NCBI GenBank assembly: GCA_015680685.1
Contig: MNCI01005996.1
Span: forward strand, 139,889 to 203,888
DNA from: Gnetum montanum
Taxonomy: Eukaryota > Streptophyta > Gnetopsida > Gnetales > Gnetaceae
Direction: 5' to 3'
DNA: 64,000 bases
Of this stretch, positions 43,983-55,978 are shown in pieces (position 1 is the first letter of the stretch; every line of letters begins with the position of its first letter). Below the pieces are notes generated by a model that worked only from the letters and a program-made list of their open reading frames with translations, ran no database searches and was not told the origin of the DNA. The position numbers and the translations under genes were made by a program.

Positions 43983-46900
43983 ATGGATACTGCTAATACC
44001 AATGTTTCAACCAAGCCTGCTTCAGATATCGTTGACCCCACGGTAATGCCGATACCCATTATGCAACCCATAGGGGCCCACGGTGAGGTCAATCCCCGAG
44101 GGGGATCTCACCGATCTCTCAGACTGCAAGGGAAGAATCCATTATTTAATGTCATAACACAAGAATAGTATGATTTTATATGTGTAAAGATCCAAGCCGG
44201 TTTGGCAGTAGATCAAACTGAACTGGAGGCTAAGAAGCAGTATGAACTGATTCATAAGGGAGGACATGAGTTCATCCCCTCCCCAGATGACATCATCCCT
44301 CTTCCAAAGCACTATTCTGAGATCATCTCACAGCTCCTCCTAGTAAGGAGTCAATCTCTAGACCAGTCCATAATAAATCCTCAATTAGAACAGGAGGATG
44401 ACTTTGCAGCTCAGTCCGAACACGAGGATTCGTACCATACTCTTAGTCCGCATACTTACGCAAACTCGTTATTTCACCCTTTCACAGGGGAGACTATGTC
44501 CCTCCATTCATTTAAAACCACTCAAGTACATGTGCCTCAACAGGAAGCATCCACTCTTATTCCCACTCTCCCCGTGACCGACACTCAATTCAATATACCC
44601 ATCCCCACTATTCCTCCTATCGCCACATTACCCCCTCTCTTACAAGCACAACCCCAACAACACCCCCGTCAAACTAATGTAGGGGTGACCTTCCCACCCC
44701 AAGTGATTGGGATGCCGTCTATGATACTTGCTTCTACATCTACTCACTATATACCACGAATTCAAACCCAAGGAACACCCCTCACCACTTCAACTCAACA
44801 AGTTCAGGGTGTTCCCTCGCAAATCATGACTGGACAGTGGGCTGTGACTGGCATGCAACCGCATCAACCCCCTCATTACAACATACCACCTCCTACAATT
44901 CCACCCATCAACATCCCTCAAGTACAGTAGCAACAAGAACAACAACCCTTTCCTTACAGTATGCCACCCTTAGTAGCACCTACCATGAATATTCCACAAG
45001 CGCAACCTCCAACCACTCAACTTTCTTCTTTCCTGCCCACAACACAACAATCTAACTTCCATACTACACAACATAACCAACCTGCCATTTCACCTAGCAC
45101 CCAAGACTGGGCCGGAGCTAAAATGCAAGAACTCACTGATGAGGTAAAACACCTCAAAACGGCCAACAATGAAGAGCTTAAGGTATTAGACTTTTAACAA
45201 GGCAATCCTGTTAGCTCTTCAGTACCACCATTGACCCTGCCCAAAGGAGTTTCTTTGCCTCAACTAACCAAATACAATGGGGAAGGAGACCCCAACGCCC
45301 ATCTGGTCACGTTTAGACTAGAATGTTTATTGCTTCAGGCATGACCCCACGCAATCTTACATGTTTTTGCCATGTCCTTCACTGGCAGAGCATTAGACTA
45401 GTACCAAGCCTTGTCTCATAACTCCGTATCCTCTTTGGAGGATCTCTTACATCAGTTTGTTACCAGGTTTAAATACAACCTGAAACTTGAAGCAACCTTG
45501 GATAGTCTAATACAGGTAAAACAAGCACTGCTTGAACCTGTACAAAAATTCATTCAGAGATGGAGTGCTACGCTAAACAAATGAACCAATCCCCGAAACA
45601 TACTTGCTCACCATCCTAAAGGGAGCCGTAAATGATTTCGTGAAATCTAAACTGTACTATTTAAATGCGTGCACTCTAAGCCAAGCTTTCATGCAAATAA
45701 ATAACATAGAAGAGGTGGCCCAAAATAGCCATGACCCTGCTTACTTAGCCTTTAAAAATCAACACACTAAAAAAGACAAAGAAAAGGCCAAGGAAATAGT
45801 AGCAGCAGTAATAGAAACTCAACAAACATGTACGAGACAACAAGGTAAACCACCTACCACCCCTACTAGCTATACTAGACCTACTCCCGCTACTACACCC
45901 AACTCGTCCACATCACAAAATGCTACACCGAGTCATGTGAGAAACTTTGAGAGGAGAGACCCCTCTCAATACACACCATTGCCCATGAAACCTTCACAAT
46001 TATTTGACCAACTCTTGAAGGCTAGGCTAATGAAACATAAACAATTATCCCCTATGAAAATTCAAAGACATGATCAATTCTGTGAATTGGTCGAGAACCC
46101 AAGCTTGGAAACATCGGATGAGCCCCTAGTTCCAAGAGGCTTTAGACTAGACCGATTTTGTGAGTACCACCAACATAATGGGCATGGCACTGACTATTGT
46201 TTCACCTTGAAACAAGCCATTCAACGAATGATTGATGGAGGTGAGATTACTTTTGATGAGGCCAACCTGGTCAAATCACAAAACCAGTCCATGGGCATAT
46301 ATAAAGATCCCCTAAACACTAAAGAAGCGCCATACACAATTAACACCATCTACGTAGATAATAACTATGAAACACCAAAGAACCCCTTCGTAGTTCAAGT
46401 TCCCCCTACTGCACTAACATCGCCTCAACCTTCATATCCCCCATACGATCCTCCTACCTCGCAAAAACCATTGGTCATCCAAGTACCTCCCACGGTGGCA
46501 ACAACACAAGTATCACCCCAAACCAAACCATTTGTTGTTTGTGTGCCCTCTGCTGATACAACTGCTAGTATGACACCATCAAACCGGTCCACTCCCTTCG
46601 TGGTTTGGGTGCCACTTGTAGTTGCTATGATAGTGGTACCAACTACAAATTGCCCAACCCCGTTTGTGGTCAAGGTGCCTAGGCAGTCTGATGTCCAAGC
46701 TCATACGCCTCAAACATAACCCCGTCTTGCCCCATTCATCATTCAAGTCCCGAAACAACCCCATATTCTGATCCCAAATGTTCCCACGCAACCCATGTGA
46801 GAATGCCTGGCAGATAGGCTTACCAGGGAACGTTTGGAGAAGGAACGTTTGGAGAAGGAACGCTTGGAGAAGGAACGTCAACGCCTTGCACTGGGGCCCC

Positions 46901-47292
46901 TGAAACCAACTCCGTTAAGTGCAATACCTATGGCTCCTTCTAACAATGAGCCAAGTATGAGTTATAAAGAGGAAAAATCAAGAATGCAACACATTTCAAA
47001 CCCAACAGTCATGAACAATAACACGAGAGTTACCCCACATGAGATACAACTGTTAGGCCCAATGGATCAAGTGCCTATGGACAAGAATCTACCCAATGGT
47101 AAAGACTTAGCTAATGCCCTAACACAGGTTACGCAAGCCCTTAAACAAAAGAATACATCATTAAGCTTATACAACCTCATATTGGCTTCGCCAGTTCATC
47201 GCGAAGCCTTAGTACAAATGTTAACATCGATCCCAGTTAGCGAAAATATACCCATAAATGAACCTTCTATACATGTGGTAATGTCTACATGA
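43983..47292 (+). pseudogene. gag: Element B gag
   Basis: Structural protein. The start ATG at 43983 gives MDTANTNVSTKP. A stop near 44168 is followed by a long open stretch (44202-44930) with GGHEFIPSPDDIIPLP and a Pro/Gln/Thr-rich region. The capsid block is near 45240-45600 (TKYNGEGDPNAHLVTFR, FKYNLKLE), then 45604-46719 holds KLYYLNACTLSQAF and the knuckle CEYHQHNGHGTDYC (CX2HX4HX4C, intact). After it come about six PFVVQVP-like repeats (46380-46760). A 15-bp repeat then encodes LEKER three times (about 46834-46880). The end, LVQMLTSIPVSEN, leads into the protease. Several frameshifts and stops are present. Confidence 0.87.
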
Positions 47293-48124
47293 TAAGGATC
47301 CAAACCTAAATTATTAGGCTTTCACCCTGAAAACATTAAGATCAATGAGAAAGTTGAAGACGTCACCCACAAACCCATGTTTATAACCATACGAGTTAAT
47401 CAGTTCAAAATACATCGAGTACATGTAGATGACAGAGAGCAGCCACAAACGTAGTGCCTTATCCCATCATTGAACAGTTAGGGCTTACAGAATTAATCAA
47501 ACCGACATCTGCGACATGCCTGAAGTCATTTAATGGGTCACGAGTAGTGGTTAAAGGTACATTGACCTTGGACTTCATAGCAGGGGATCGATTTCCCACA
47601 TCCGCAAACTTCGTAGTTATTGATGAGATGCCCAGTTTAACCTAATTCTGGGATGACCCTAGTTAGCCTAGCTAAAAGCGGTGTATTTCCCCATTTATCA
47701 AGAGATTCACTTACCCCATGAAGGGGATGAAATCATTATCCATGGGGATACTACTACATCCACCATCTCATCTCACACGGAAGCCAATCAAGGCTCCGAA
47801 GTTAAATTTGAGGAGCCTGAACAAGGGGACATCCCACATGAGCATAAACTTGACAAAATCTCCGAAAAACCCATACCGAAGGAAACAAATGAAACCCAAA
47901 GTGATGACCAACACATAAATCGTGGTCCCTCAAAAACCAAGGAAACACCACCTAACCCAGAAACATCTGAGGATACTGACTCAGAGCTTACTTTGCCAGA
48001 CGTCTCTTGGTCAGAGCTACCGTTCAACGTAATTAGCAAAGGAGATGCCAAGTATCGGATCGTACCCATTAAACCCACTTCTAATATAAAAATGAAAAAA
48101 ATCAAAAAGTTATTAAACAATTAA
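47293..48124 (+). pseudogene. pro: Element B protease and linker
   Basis: Retropepsin-like region. RVHVDDR (about 47420), then after a one-base shift ATNVVPYPIIEQLGLTEL (about 47445) and CLKSFNGSRVVVKGTLTL; this is the active-site loop and following strands of a Tat protease. The frameshift falls right beside the catalytic Asp. The linker from 47650 is acidic and Thr/Pro-rich and ends with VSWSELPFNVISK near 48020, a segment shared with A, before a Lys-rich end and the stop at 48124. Confidence 0.75.
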
Positions 48125-48450
48125 CAAACTACGCCAGTCCACAAAGATGTTAAACTACACTAGTCCAAAATGACGTTAAACTACACTAGTCTAAAATGAC
48201 GTTAAACTACCACTCATCCGAAATGACGCTAAACTACACACGTCCAAAATGACATTAAACTATCGCATGTCTGCAATGACTTAAAACTAGCCACAGTCAA
48301 AAATGGCCGGTTTGCATCCATCGTATTAGTTGACATCCCTCCGGTTTATTGGTAGCCCAAAATGGCCTTAAACTAGAATGGTTACGTCGCAGTCTGTCAT
48401 GACTTTAAACTGACACACATGTACGTATGGCCCGAAATGGCCTTAAACTG
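48125..48450 (-). repeat. Motif array between gag-protease and the antisense gene of element B
   Basis: About eight units, spaced 27-60 bp, reading on the + strand AGTCCAAAATGACGTTAAAC and, further on, CCGAAATGGCCTTAAACTGG. In reverse complement this is the element A word (GTTTAAGGCC). The orientation relative to the element is the same as in A. Confidence 0.88.
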
Positions 48451-48861
48451 GAACAAGTTTACTTTCTTTTGTCTCAAAAGTTTAAATGCCCAGTTTACAT
48501 TCTAAGATTACATCTTTACAGTACAAGTTACGCTTTCCTTTATGTTTACTATGGCGCAGTTATCGTTTAGGTTACATTTGCACTTTATTTCATGTTTACA
48601 CTTAAACAACAAAACAAGCAAAAAAAAAAAAACTTTCACTCCATGTCCCTGCATTTTTTCTTTTCAGCATTCAAAAACAACAAAACAAAAAAAAAACACA
48701 CAAAACTGGAATATGAAAACAACAGAAAAAATATATAAATATGTAAATAGACGATTACAAGAGTTAACCAAGTTCACGCATCTGTTCATACACAACCCAA
48801 AACAAAAAATTCTGTTTACAACCCACACAAACATAACTAATGACAATGCCAAATCTAGAAA
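48451..48861 (+). other. AT-rich spacer at the 3' end of the antisense gene in B
   Basis: T-rich and A-rich runs (about 48615-48735). The + strand ORF 48542-48865 is low-complexity Lys/Asn/Thr coding of A-rich DNA and has no counterpart in A. Confidence 0.5.
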
Positions 48862-51800
48862 CTAAACATCAGGATCAGGAGGGGCTTTCCCCTCAAACTC
48901 TCCCACATCATGAGCTTCCCCTCCACTAGGGTCACCTTCGTCGCCGTCATCACCATGACTTTGTAAAAAACGATAACAAAAGAAAATAATCAACTAAAAA
49001 CAAAAAGGGGGGGGGGATAACATTTTCTCCTAAAAACAAATAAAAAGTTACAAGTTTAAACCACTTGCCGAAGAGGATCCTCGTAGAACAAACTCTAGCT
49101 AACGAAGGATTTCTTCTTCAGGGACACTGGCCCAGTCGGTTCCATCAAGGCCTAGATCAATATTGGATAAGGCCTTCCCTTTGTCCACAGCAAACCAAGT
49201 AGGGTGTTTAAGAGGAAACTCACCTACAGAAATCTCCCTAGAAGCTGTAGTGATTACTCTCTTGGGAGATTCCATCTCTACCACAATGTGCCTAGCAAAG
49301 GCATCAAATGAAAATCGTAGGCCTAAACCCTCTACGAACATCTTCAGTTGACGCTTCTCTATGGATATCTCCTTTAATGATTTTTTATAATGATACTTAT
49401 GATTCTTTTCATCCCCATTTTTTCACCTTAGAAGTGAAAGCTTTCCAATCCTAACACTTCAGATTCAGCAAATCAATTTGTGCCTTTCGCTCTACTAGCT
49501 CCCGAGTCATAGTTACTTGGTGATTCAATAGATTCCAATATCTAGTATAAGTAACCTCGGAGGTTCGCCAAGAACGATCACCCATCAACCTTGCGGAGGC
49601 AAACTCATAGAGTGACTTAAAGTCATCTTACTCTACTGATAGTTTGGCAGTCTCTTTTTCCCCTGCCTAAATTCACAACCATAGCTTTTCAATGGAATGC
49701 CTACAGGTCCAAAGAGACTTGGCATTTTGTACAACATATTCTGCCACCTCATCATAGATCTGTCTCGGCACTTGCTCAATTTCTAATGGTAGTGCAGGCA
49801 GGCTGTCAATATAAGTGGCCTCAGATGGATCCCACTTCAGTTTAGCACCTATCAATATAAGGAGAATATACATTAGACATCGAACAATAGAAACAGATGC
49901 AAAAACATAAAGACTCAAAACACTTAAAACATATGTACCTATTTCAGGATGAGCTTGTTGGATGCGATCAACTACCTCATCAACGATACTAAGGAAAAAA
50001 TCCATTTTACTTGGCATTTCAATCTAAGTAAATGGCTCATTTGTAGGAGATGGACCAACTTCGGCAGTCGTTCCCATTGGAGTCTTCATCGCAGGTGTTT
50101 CCGAATGAACATTAAGAGTCATCCTGGTTTCGACATCTGCATCTTGGCAGCAAAAACATAAATTCAAAACTCTAGATAATGGAAATGAAACAATTCAAAA
50201 CTCAAATAAACATAATAAGGAGAATATACTGAAATCCCTCTCCTCTTCCGAATTCGGGGGATTGCCAAAGTTTAACTTTCCTGCAAAAAAATCATCAAAC
50301 ATCTCGTCAGCTTCAGCCTGACCACCAGTGTGATCTCTTTCTATGGTGACTTCCTCTCCTTTTGTTTCTTCCCTCAGGGGGATGGGGATTTCCACCTCTT
50401 CATTACCTGCTTCGTCCTCCTCATCTTGGTTGGTTGGGGCCTCTTCCTCCTCTATGATCAGTGCTAACCCCTCTCCTCCTACTTCAAGAGTTGGCTCTGA
50501 TGACATTCATAAGTTCAACATCAATCTGGCATAAATGCCCAATAATAATAATAATAAAACAAAGATAAATAAATGAATCAGGCTCACTTACCATGCGCAG
50601 ATATTTTAAACCGTATGCGTTTCACCTTTGGTTCATCTATGGCTGGAGAAACCTCTCTAGAGTGCTTAGGCCTTTGAACTTTAGATTTCGCCTGCCCAGT
50701 TGTCTCCTTGATTACTCGATTAGCTCTCTTGGCAGTATAGGGCACATCACCTAGATCCAACCCTACACTGTCACACGTGTGAATTGAATGACCAGATGAT
50801 CCCCCCGTTGTAACAGAGACCGATTCATCAATCCCTTTGGGAGCATCTTAAGACTTAGTCACCTCAAATAAGTGGCGAATCCATGGGCGAGATATTTGGC
50901 CATGATCCCATAACACATACTCGTTACCCACGTGAACTACTAGAAATTTCGCTAGTTGGCGTAGGTAACCGGCAAAGAATGAAAAGGTAAAATGGGACTA
51001 CGCCTCAATGTTCGAACGTAATCTCACTATCTCTCCGTGGAAACCTGAGAGTAAAAACTAAGCCCAGTTATAATGCACCCCAGTCTCTAGAATCATGCAC
51101 ATGATACGCACAGATTCTACCCCAAAATTTTTCACTTGGGACAGAGACTTAGGAAACACTCGCGCTCTGAACAGTGGATACAGTTCATTCACTTCAGTTA
51201 CTTTCAATCTACCCTACATAGGGAATCCTTTAGCACCCTTCAATACACCCAGCCAATCCTCTAGTTCATGAACAACATGGACCTCTTTTTGTGCTCTATC
51301 CAAAGTCACTTTAACCCCATCTGCCGGTACACTGAAAAGGTCTGAAAAGAACTCCGCCGACAAATGGAAAGCTAATTTAATCCCCTTGATGCGAGTGCTA
51401 TAGTAAGTAACAACTTCGTTGAAAGAATCAATGATCACAATCATCTCGGTCACATAGACATCAGGACTTAGAGCAGTAAACAACTCCATGAGGCCAGCAT
51501 CACTTAAGCAACTGATAATATGCGGTGGTGCCTTATCATGCAGCCATCGTTGTGCATCGCTGATCTCCCCAAATTTCATGGCCAAGGTGCCCTCAATCTG
51601 CCCAATTGTGATGGTGACTCCACCAGGGGTTACATCCACTATACGCACAGGGTAAAACCATGGAATCAATACAACCAATAAGGTAGCAGAACAAACAAAC
51701 GTAAGGCATCAAAAATACTATTACTTATCGTTAGACAATGGATTAAGAACATTAGCAGTCAAATCAGCATCGCATGGGAAAATTGGCCCATTATGGAACC

Positions 51801-53008
51801 AATCACCATGTAGCCACCCCTGAGCCTAGCATTATGCAAAAGCCTTGGAGTATTGTTTGTGAAAATAGACAACTTCATCCTTGGTTTGGGCTAACACGGC
51901 ACCACGAAGAGTGGGACCTGCCATGAAAACCTCTAAGGTGGTATGAGCCAATGCGAGTCCATCATCACTTATGCATACTCCTTCTTTATCAAATCAAGGC
52001 CTGCAAAGGAATGATGGTCAAAATAGGAACAACCACTAAGCATCAAAGAAGAAATGATAAATTAAGCAACCTTACCTTTCTACCCTGTACACCATTCCAG
52101 GAGGATTTTGGAACAAAGTGTGCGCACAAGAGGCTAGGAATAAGGTGCTATTGACATTGTGAGGGGTACATGATAATAGGTCCCATACATGTGTCAATGG
52201 ACGGGTGGATCTGGGCCCTCCAGAGGGACCATCCCCAACCATGGATAATCCCTCATCGACATCGACCATGAAGGCCACTATGCCATTTTAGGATCCCGGT
52301 AACATAGTCTCAAGGACGCTCCGTGCTAATTGTTCACTTAGGTGAGACCATATTACCACACTAAATCCTTGTAAGATGAAGGCAAGGAATTTGCTGACAC
52401 CCATTCTGGACCATACCCCATTTCGATCGATAGTCATATCAGGTACCGGTTCATCAGAATCAATAGGCCCGAACCACACTAGAACTACAACAAGTTCCAC
52501 CATTAGGAGGAAAGGTTTATGACATATGCATGCATTCACGAACTAGGGTAAATAAGCTACACAAAACAATATAGGTTTTACACCAGGGCCAGCACTTGAA
52601 AACATTTTCAAGGTTCATGCTCAGCTTGCAAACCCTGCACGCTGAGCATTTTGGCCCCCATCCTGCACGCTGAGCATGTCACTAGATTTCCAAACACAAA
52701 AATTACCGTATGTGAAGAGACAAAGGTTGACGCTAGCCTGCACACTAACATCTATGCTAAAGAAATAGGCCAGGCCTCACACAAATTCTATGCACCAAAA
52801 TGAGAAAAGGAAACTGAACGTAAATTGACGGAAATAGTAAACAAAAAAACAAATTTTGACAGAGGATCAAGGTCTACCGGTGCATCGATCTAGACCATGA
52901 TGGGACCATGGGCTTGGGCAGGCATCGGAGCATCGCCTCGCTCTCCTCGGCAAAGGTCAAGCTAGGCTCCTTTCTTCCCTGATCTTTTGCTCGCTTTTCC
53001 TTACCCAT
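48862..53008 (-). pseudogene. Spliced antisense gene of element B (about eight exons)
   Basis: Counterpart of 9353-15313. Proposed exons on the - strand: 1, 53008-52878 (tentative; MGKEKRAKDQGRK); 2, 52484-52076; 3, 52000-51725; 4, 51638-50592; 5, 50525-50230; 6, 50136-49939; 7, 49848-49065; 8, 48958-48862. Splice sites include GTAAGG (52075), GTAATA (51724), GTAAGT (50591), GTATAT (50229) and GTACAT (49938), with T-rich AG ends. Exon 2 is 409 nt, as in A. Introns are 75, 86, 66, 95, 90 and 106 nt. Exon 4 is nearly intact at its start (51678-51214) with GLMELFTALSPDVYV and LFSVPADG. Exon 5 is acidic. Exon 7 holds KWDPSEA and PEEEILR. Exon 8 is an acidic tail. A stop lies at the start of exon 3. 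The predicted protein is about 1000-1100 aa, with no recognised function. Confidence 0.78.
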
Positions 53009-53440
53009 CCTGTCGCACTACGTTCAAGGACTTGACGTTGGCCCAAAGATGTGCACGCTGAAGGTCCCTATCAGGCGTCCACGCTGAGGGTTGCCAAGTG
53101 GAGAAGGGGGTTCATGCTAGAGGTGGGATTTCAGCTCTTTGCATGCTGAATCCTCCACGTCGCGTTCACGTTGGGGTTTCAACCACCCTACACGTTGAGG
53201 GCTTTCCCAGGGCATGCACGCTGAACTCTTTTCTTTGACTCATCACGCTCTGATCTATGGCACCCTTGCTACCTCCTTCGCACTATATCTGTGCCTTTCC
53301 CTGCCTATACCATCCGATCTTCACCTCCTTGTCATGCTGAGCATAGATTCACGCTAGGCTTAGGTTCACGCTGCGCTTAATTTTACACTGAGCATAGATT
53401 CACGCTGAACTTTGGTTCACGCTAGGATTTGGCCTAGGTT
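52600..53440 (-). repeat. CACGCTGAGC word cluster upstream and in intron 1 of the antisense gene of B
   Basis: About twenty copies of CACGCTGAGC-like words on the + strand (dense at 52610-52680, 53045-53230 and 53330-53440), on both sides of exon 1. The same word family fills the LTRs of B. It is rare in the gag and pol ORFs as far as I can see by eye. Confidence 0.7.
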
Positions 53441-53506
53441 CACACTATTCTCTTTGTCTCTGGCTCAACTTTGGGGTTTATGCCTATTACCATGTGTTTT
53501 AAGTTA

Positions 53507-53514
53507 ATTTTATA
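53507..53514 (-). promoter_or_regulatory. Candidate TATA box of the B antisense gene
   Basis: The - strand reads TATAAAAT about 500 bp before the tentative exon 1 ATG, downstream (on the - strand) of the motif array. It is weaker than the element A site, and no flanking inverted repeat is seen. Confidence 0.35.
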
Positions 53515-53814
53515 CATCTCCACATTGCTCACGCCACCTCACCCTCTAGGAAATCAGCATTTTTGGGTATTTTACTCCAAATAAAATAACAGTAAACACA
53601 ATGATTAACTAAAATACAAATACATATAAACAAAACCTGAAGTAAAGAAAAGAGTGTATAACTATGTACTAGGCTAAACATCATCCACATAAAATCTTCC
53701 CTCGCACGGTGACAACTGTTGTCCAAACTAAACACCTTAGTGCATACTCTTCATCTTGTAGTCTCACACCCAACAAGGATTACAAATCGTACAATCAACT
53801 AGAAATCATAAATG

Positions 53815-53965
53815 AACAAGTACGGCCCGGTAAGATCCTAAACTACAGCGAATGGCCCGGTAAGGTCCTAAACTGTGACGAACGGCCCGGTAAGGCCCTA
53901 AACTGCCGTACTTAGCCAGGTACGACCTTAAACCAACGTGCGACCAAGTGAGACAATGAACCAAC
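53815..53965 (-). repeat. Motif array between the antisense gene and pol of element B
   Basis: Four units of about 29-31 bp reading GGCCCGGTAAGGTCCTAAAC on the + strand; here the TTAAAC end of the word is changed to CTAAAC. It lies directly before the pol ORF, as the array at 8795-9085 does in A. Confidence 0.82.
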
Positions 53966-53990
53966 TTTAGCATACTTCGAGCACATTTAN

Positions 53991-55446
53991 ACTATTCATC
54001 AACAGACCATACAGACCATCCAACAGGAGATAATTAGGAAGTCCATTGATTTAGATACATCAACTTATGAAAACTTCGTGGCATCGACAAAGGAAACGAT
54101 AGAATGCTTTCAGACCATGACGAAATTGCTGGATATTGAAACCGATAACATCACTGAGGATCCATTAATTGAAACCCCCATCACTATGCCAAATGGCGAA
54201 GTTAAGATACTAAAACTACGTACTTTACTAGACCCACAACTTTTCAATGACAGAGCAACAATGCTAAAAGGCAACATCAAGGCATTCACTTGGTCTTACA
54301 CTGACATGCCTGGGCTAGACCCTTGCATAGTCCAACACAACATCATACTCAACCCGAAGTTAAGACCAATGAAACAAAAAGCACATAAGGTTAAACCTGA
54401 GGTAACATTGGTAGTTCGCAATGAGATCACCAAACTTTATCAAGTTGGTTTCATTCAGGCCGTTGACTACGCTGACTGGGTATCCAACATGGTCATTGTC
54501 CCAAAGAAGAATGGAAGCATTCGCCTGGGCATTGACTTCCGGGACCTCAACTTAGCGACCATAAAAGACAACTTTCCTCTACCTAGTATTGATCAATTGG
54601 TCGACTCAACCACTGGGCATGCACTGTTATCTTTTATGGATGGCTTCTTGGGATATAATCAGATTCAGATTAACCCTGAACATCAACTCAGGACAACCTT
54701 CATGACACCATGGGGGATGTTTTGTTATACGATGATGCCCTTCGGTTTAAAGAATGCTAGTGCTTAGTGATTACCTCCTTCATTTGCTCAATGATTACGT
54801 AGACGATATAGCAGTTAAATCGAAGACACAAGAGCAGCACATACAAGACCTAAACTTGGTACTTAAGCGTTGTTTAAAATATGAGCTTAGACTGAACCCA
54901 AAAAAGTATGTCTTTGGGGTCAAATCAGGCAAAATTCTAGGATTCATAGTTTCAAAAGCAGGGATTTGAGTAGACCCCGATAAGGTGAAGGCTATCACAA
55001 GCTTGCAACTGCAAAACAACCTTACTAAACTTCGAGGCCTACAAGGTAGATTACAGTTCATTAGGCGCTTTATAGAAAAATTGACTGATAAATTGAAACC
55101 CATGAACCATTTGCTACGCAAGAGTGTGCACTTTCAATGAACCCCACAATGCCAGGAAGCTTTTGATAATATCAAAATAGCATTGACTCAATTACCGACA
55201 GTTTATCCACCTCAAAACAATAAACCGTTCTACATCTACCTTGACACGTCGGATTCATCAATCGTGTCTATGCTTTGCCAGAAACGGGATGATGGGACTG
55301 AGGTTCCTGTTTACTACTTGAGCCATGCATTAGTAGCCCACGAACAACGTTACAATGACATGAAAAGATCATGCCTTGCCCTTATCTTTTCTTTAAAGAA
55401 GTGGCGACATTATCTCTTTCGAAACCAAGTCGACATTAATCTGTAA
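53991..55446 (+). pseudogene. pol: Element B reverse transcriptase and RNase H
   Basis: Open from the n at 53990 through 54767. Segments: EDPLIETPIT, DMPGLDPCIVQHNIIL, WVSNMVIVPKKNGSIRLGID, NFPLPSIDQLVD, GHALLSFMDGF, MMPFGLKNAS. A deletion or frameshift near 54765 removes the segment before the catalytic box, which reads NDYVDDIAVKS (about 54795, both Asp kept). The connection and RNase H follow to 55446: KPFYIYLDTSDSSIVSMLC, VYYLSHALVAHEQRY, SLKKWRHYLFRN. A few stops lie at 54969 and 55138. Confidence 0.92.
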
Positions 55447-55453
55447 GGACAAT

Positions 55454-55978
55454 GTGCTTAGAGCTATCACAAACAACATGTACGAATCAAATAAGATAGC
55501 CCAATGGAAAGCAATGATTGCTGAATTTGACCTGCATTACATAGCCCAATCATCCATCAAAGGTCAAGCTATAGTCAATCAGATGACCACATCACCAACA
55601 CAAGATCAAGCGACGATTAATCTAGAGTTTCCAAATGAAAACATAAGCACAATTGACATAGTGCCCGGTAACTATGATGCGATATTAAACTTCGATGGAG
55701 CATCCACCTCCCGAGGGGGAAGTGCTACTACTATTATCACATATCCCTCTGGGGAGATCCGACCCTTTGCTTATCGATTTAACTTTCCTTGTACCAATAA
55801 TGTAGCAAAGTATGAAGGTCTCCTTAGGGGCCTCATGGCAGCACAGGCTTCAAACATCCCACTTCTCGTAGTTAGAGGCAACTCACAGTTAATCATAAAC
55901 CAAGCCAAAGACGTTTACACATGCAAAGCATCTCATCTACAACCCTACTATGACCTGACGAAACACTTGCTGAAATAG
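55454..55978 (+). pseudogene. Element B second RNase H (archaeal-like)
   Basis: LNFDGASTSRGGSATTIITY (about 55690), then NNVAKYEGLLRGLMAAQ and VVRGNSQLIINQ. The DGAS strand with Asp, the E in the helix and the R-G-N-S motif (D changed to N) mark the additional RNase H of Tat elements. The first part of the ORF is the tail of the normal RNase H (LRAITNNMYESNKIAQWKA). The open stretch ends at a single stop at 55978. Confidence 0.86.

Noticed and set aside
48542-48865. + strand ORF after the B gag-protease
   Set aside because: It codes Lys/Asn/Thr-rich sequence from A-rich DNA that overlaps the 3' end of the antisense gene, with no match in A.
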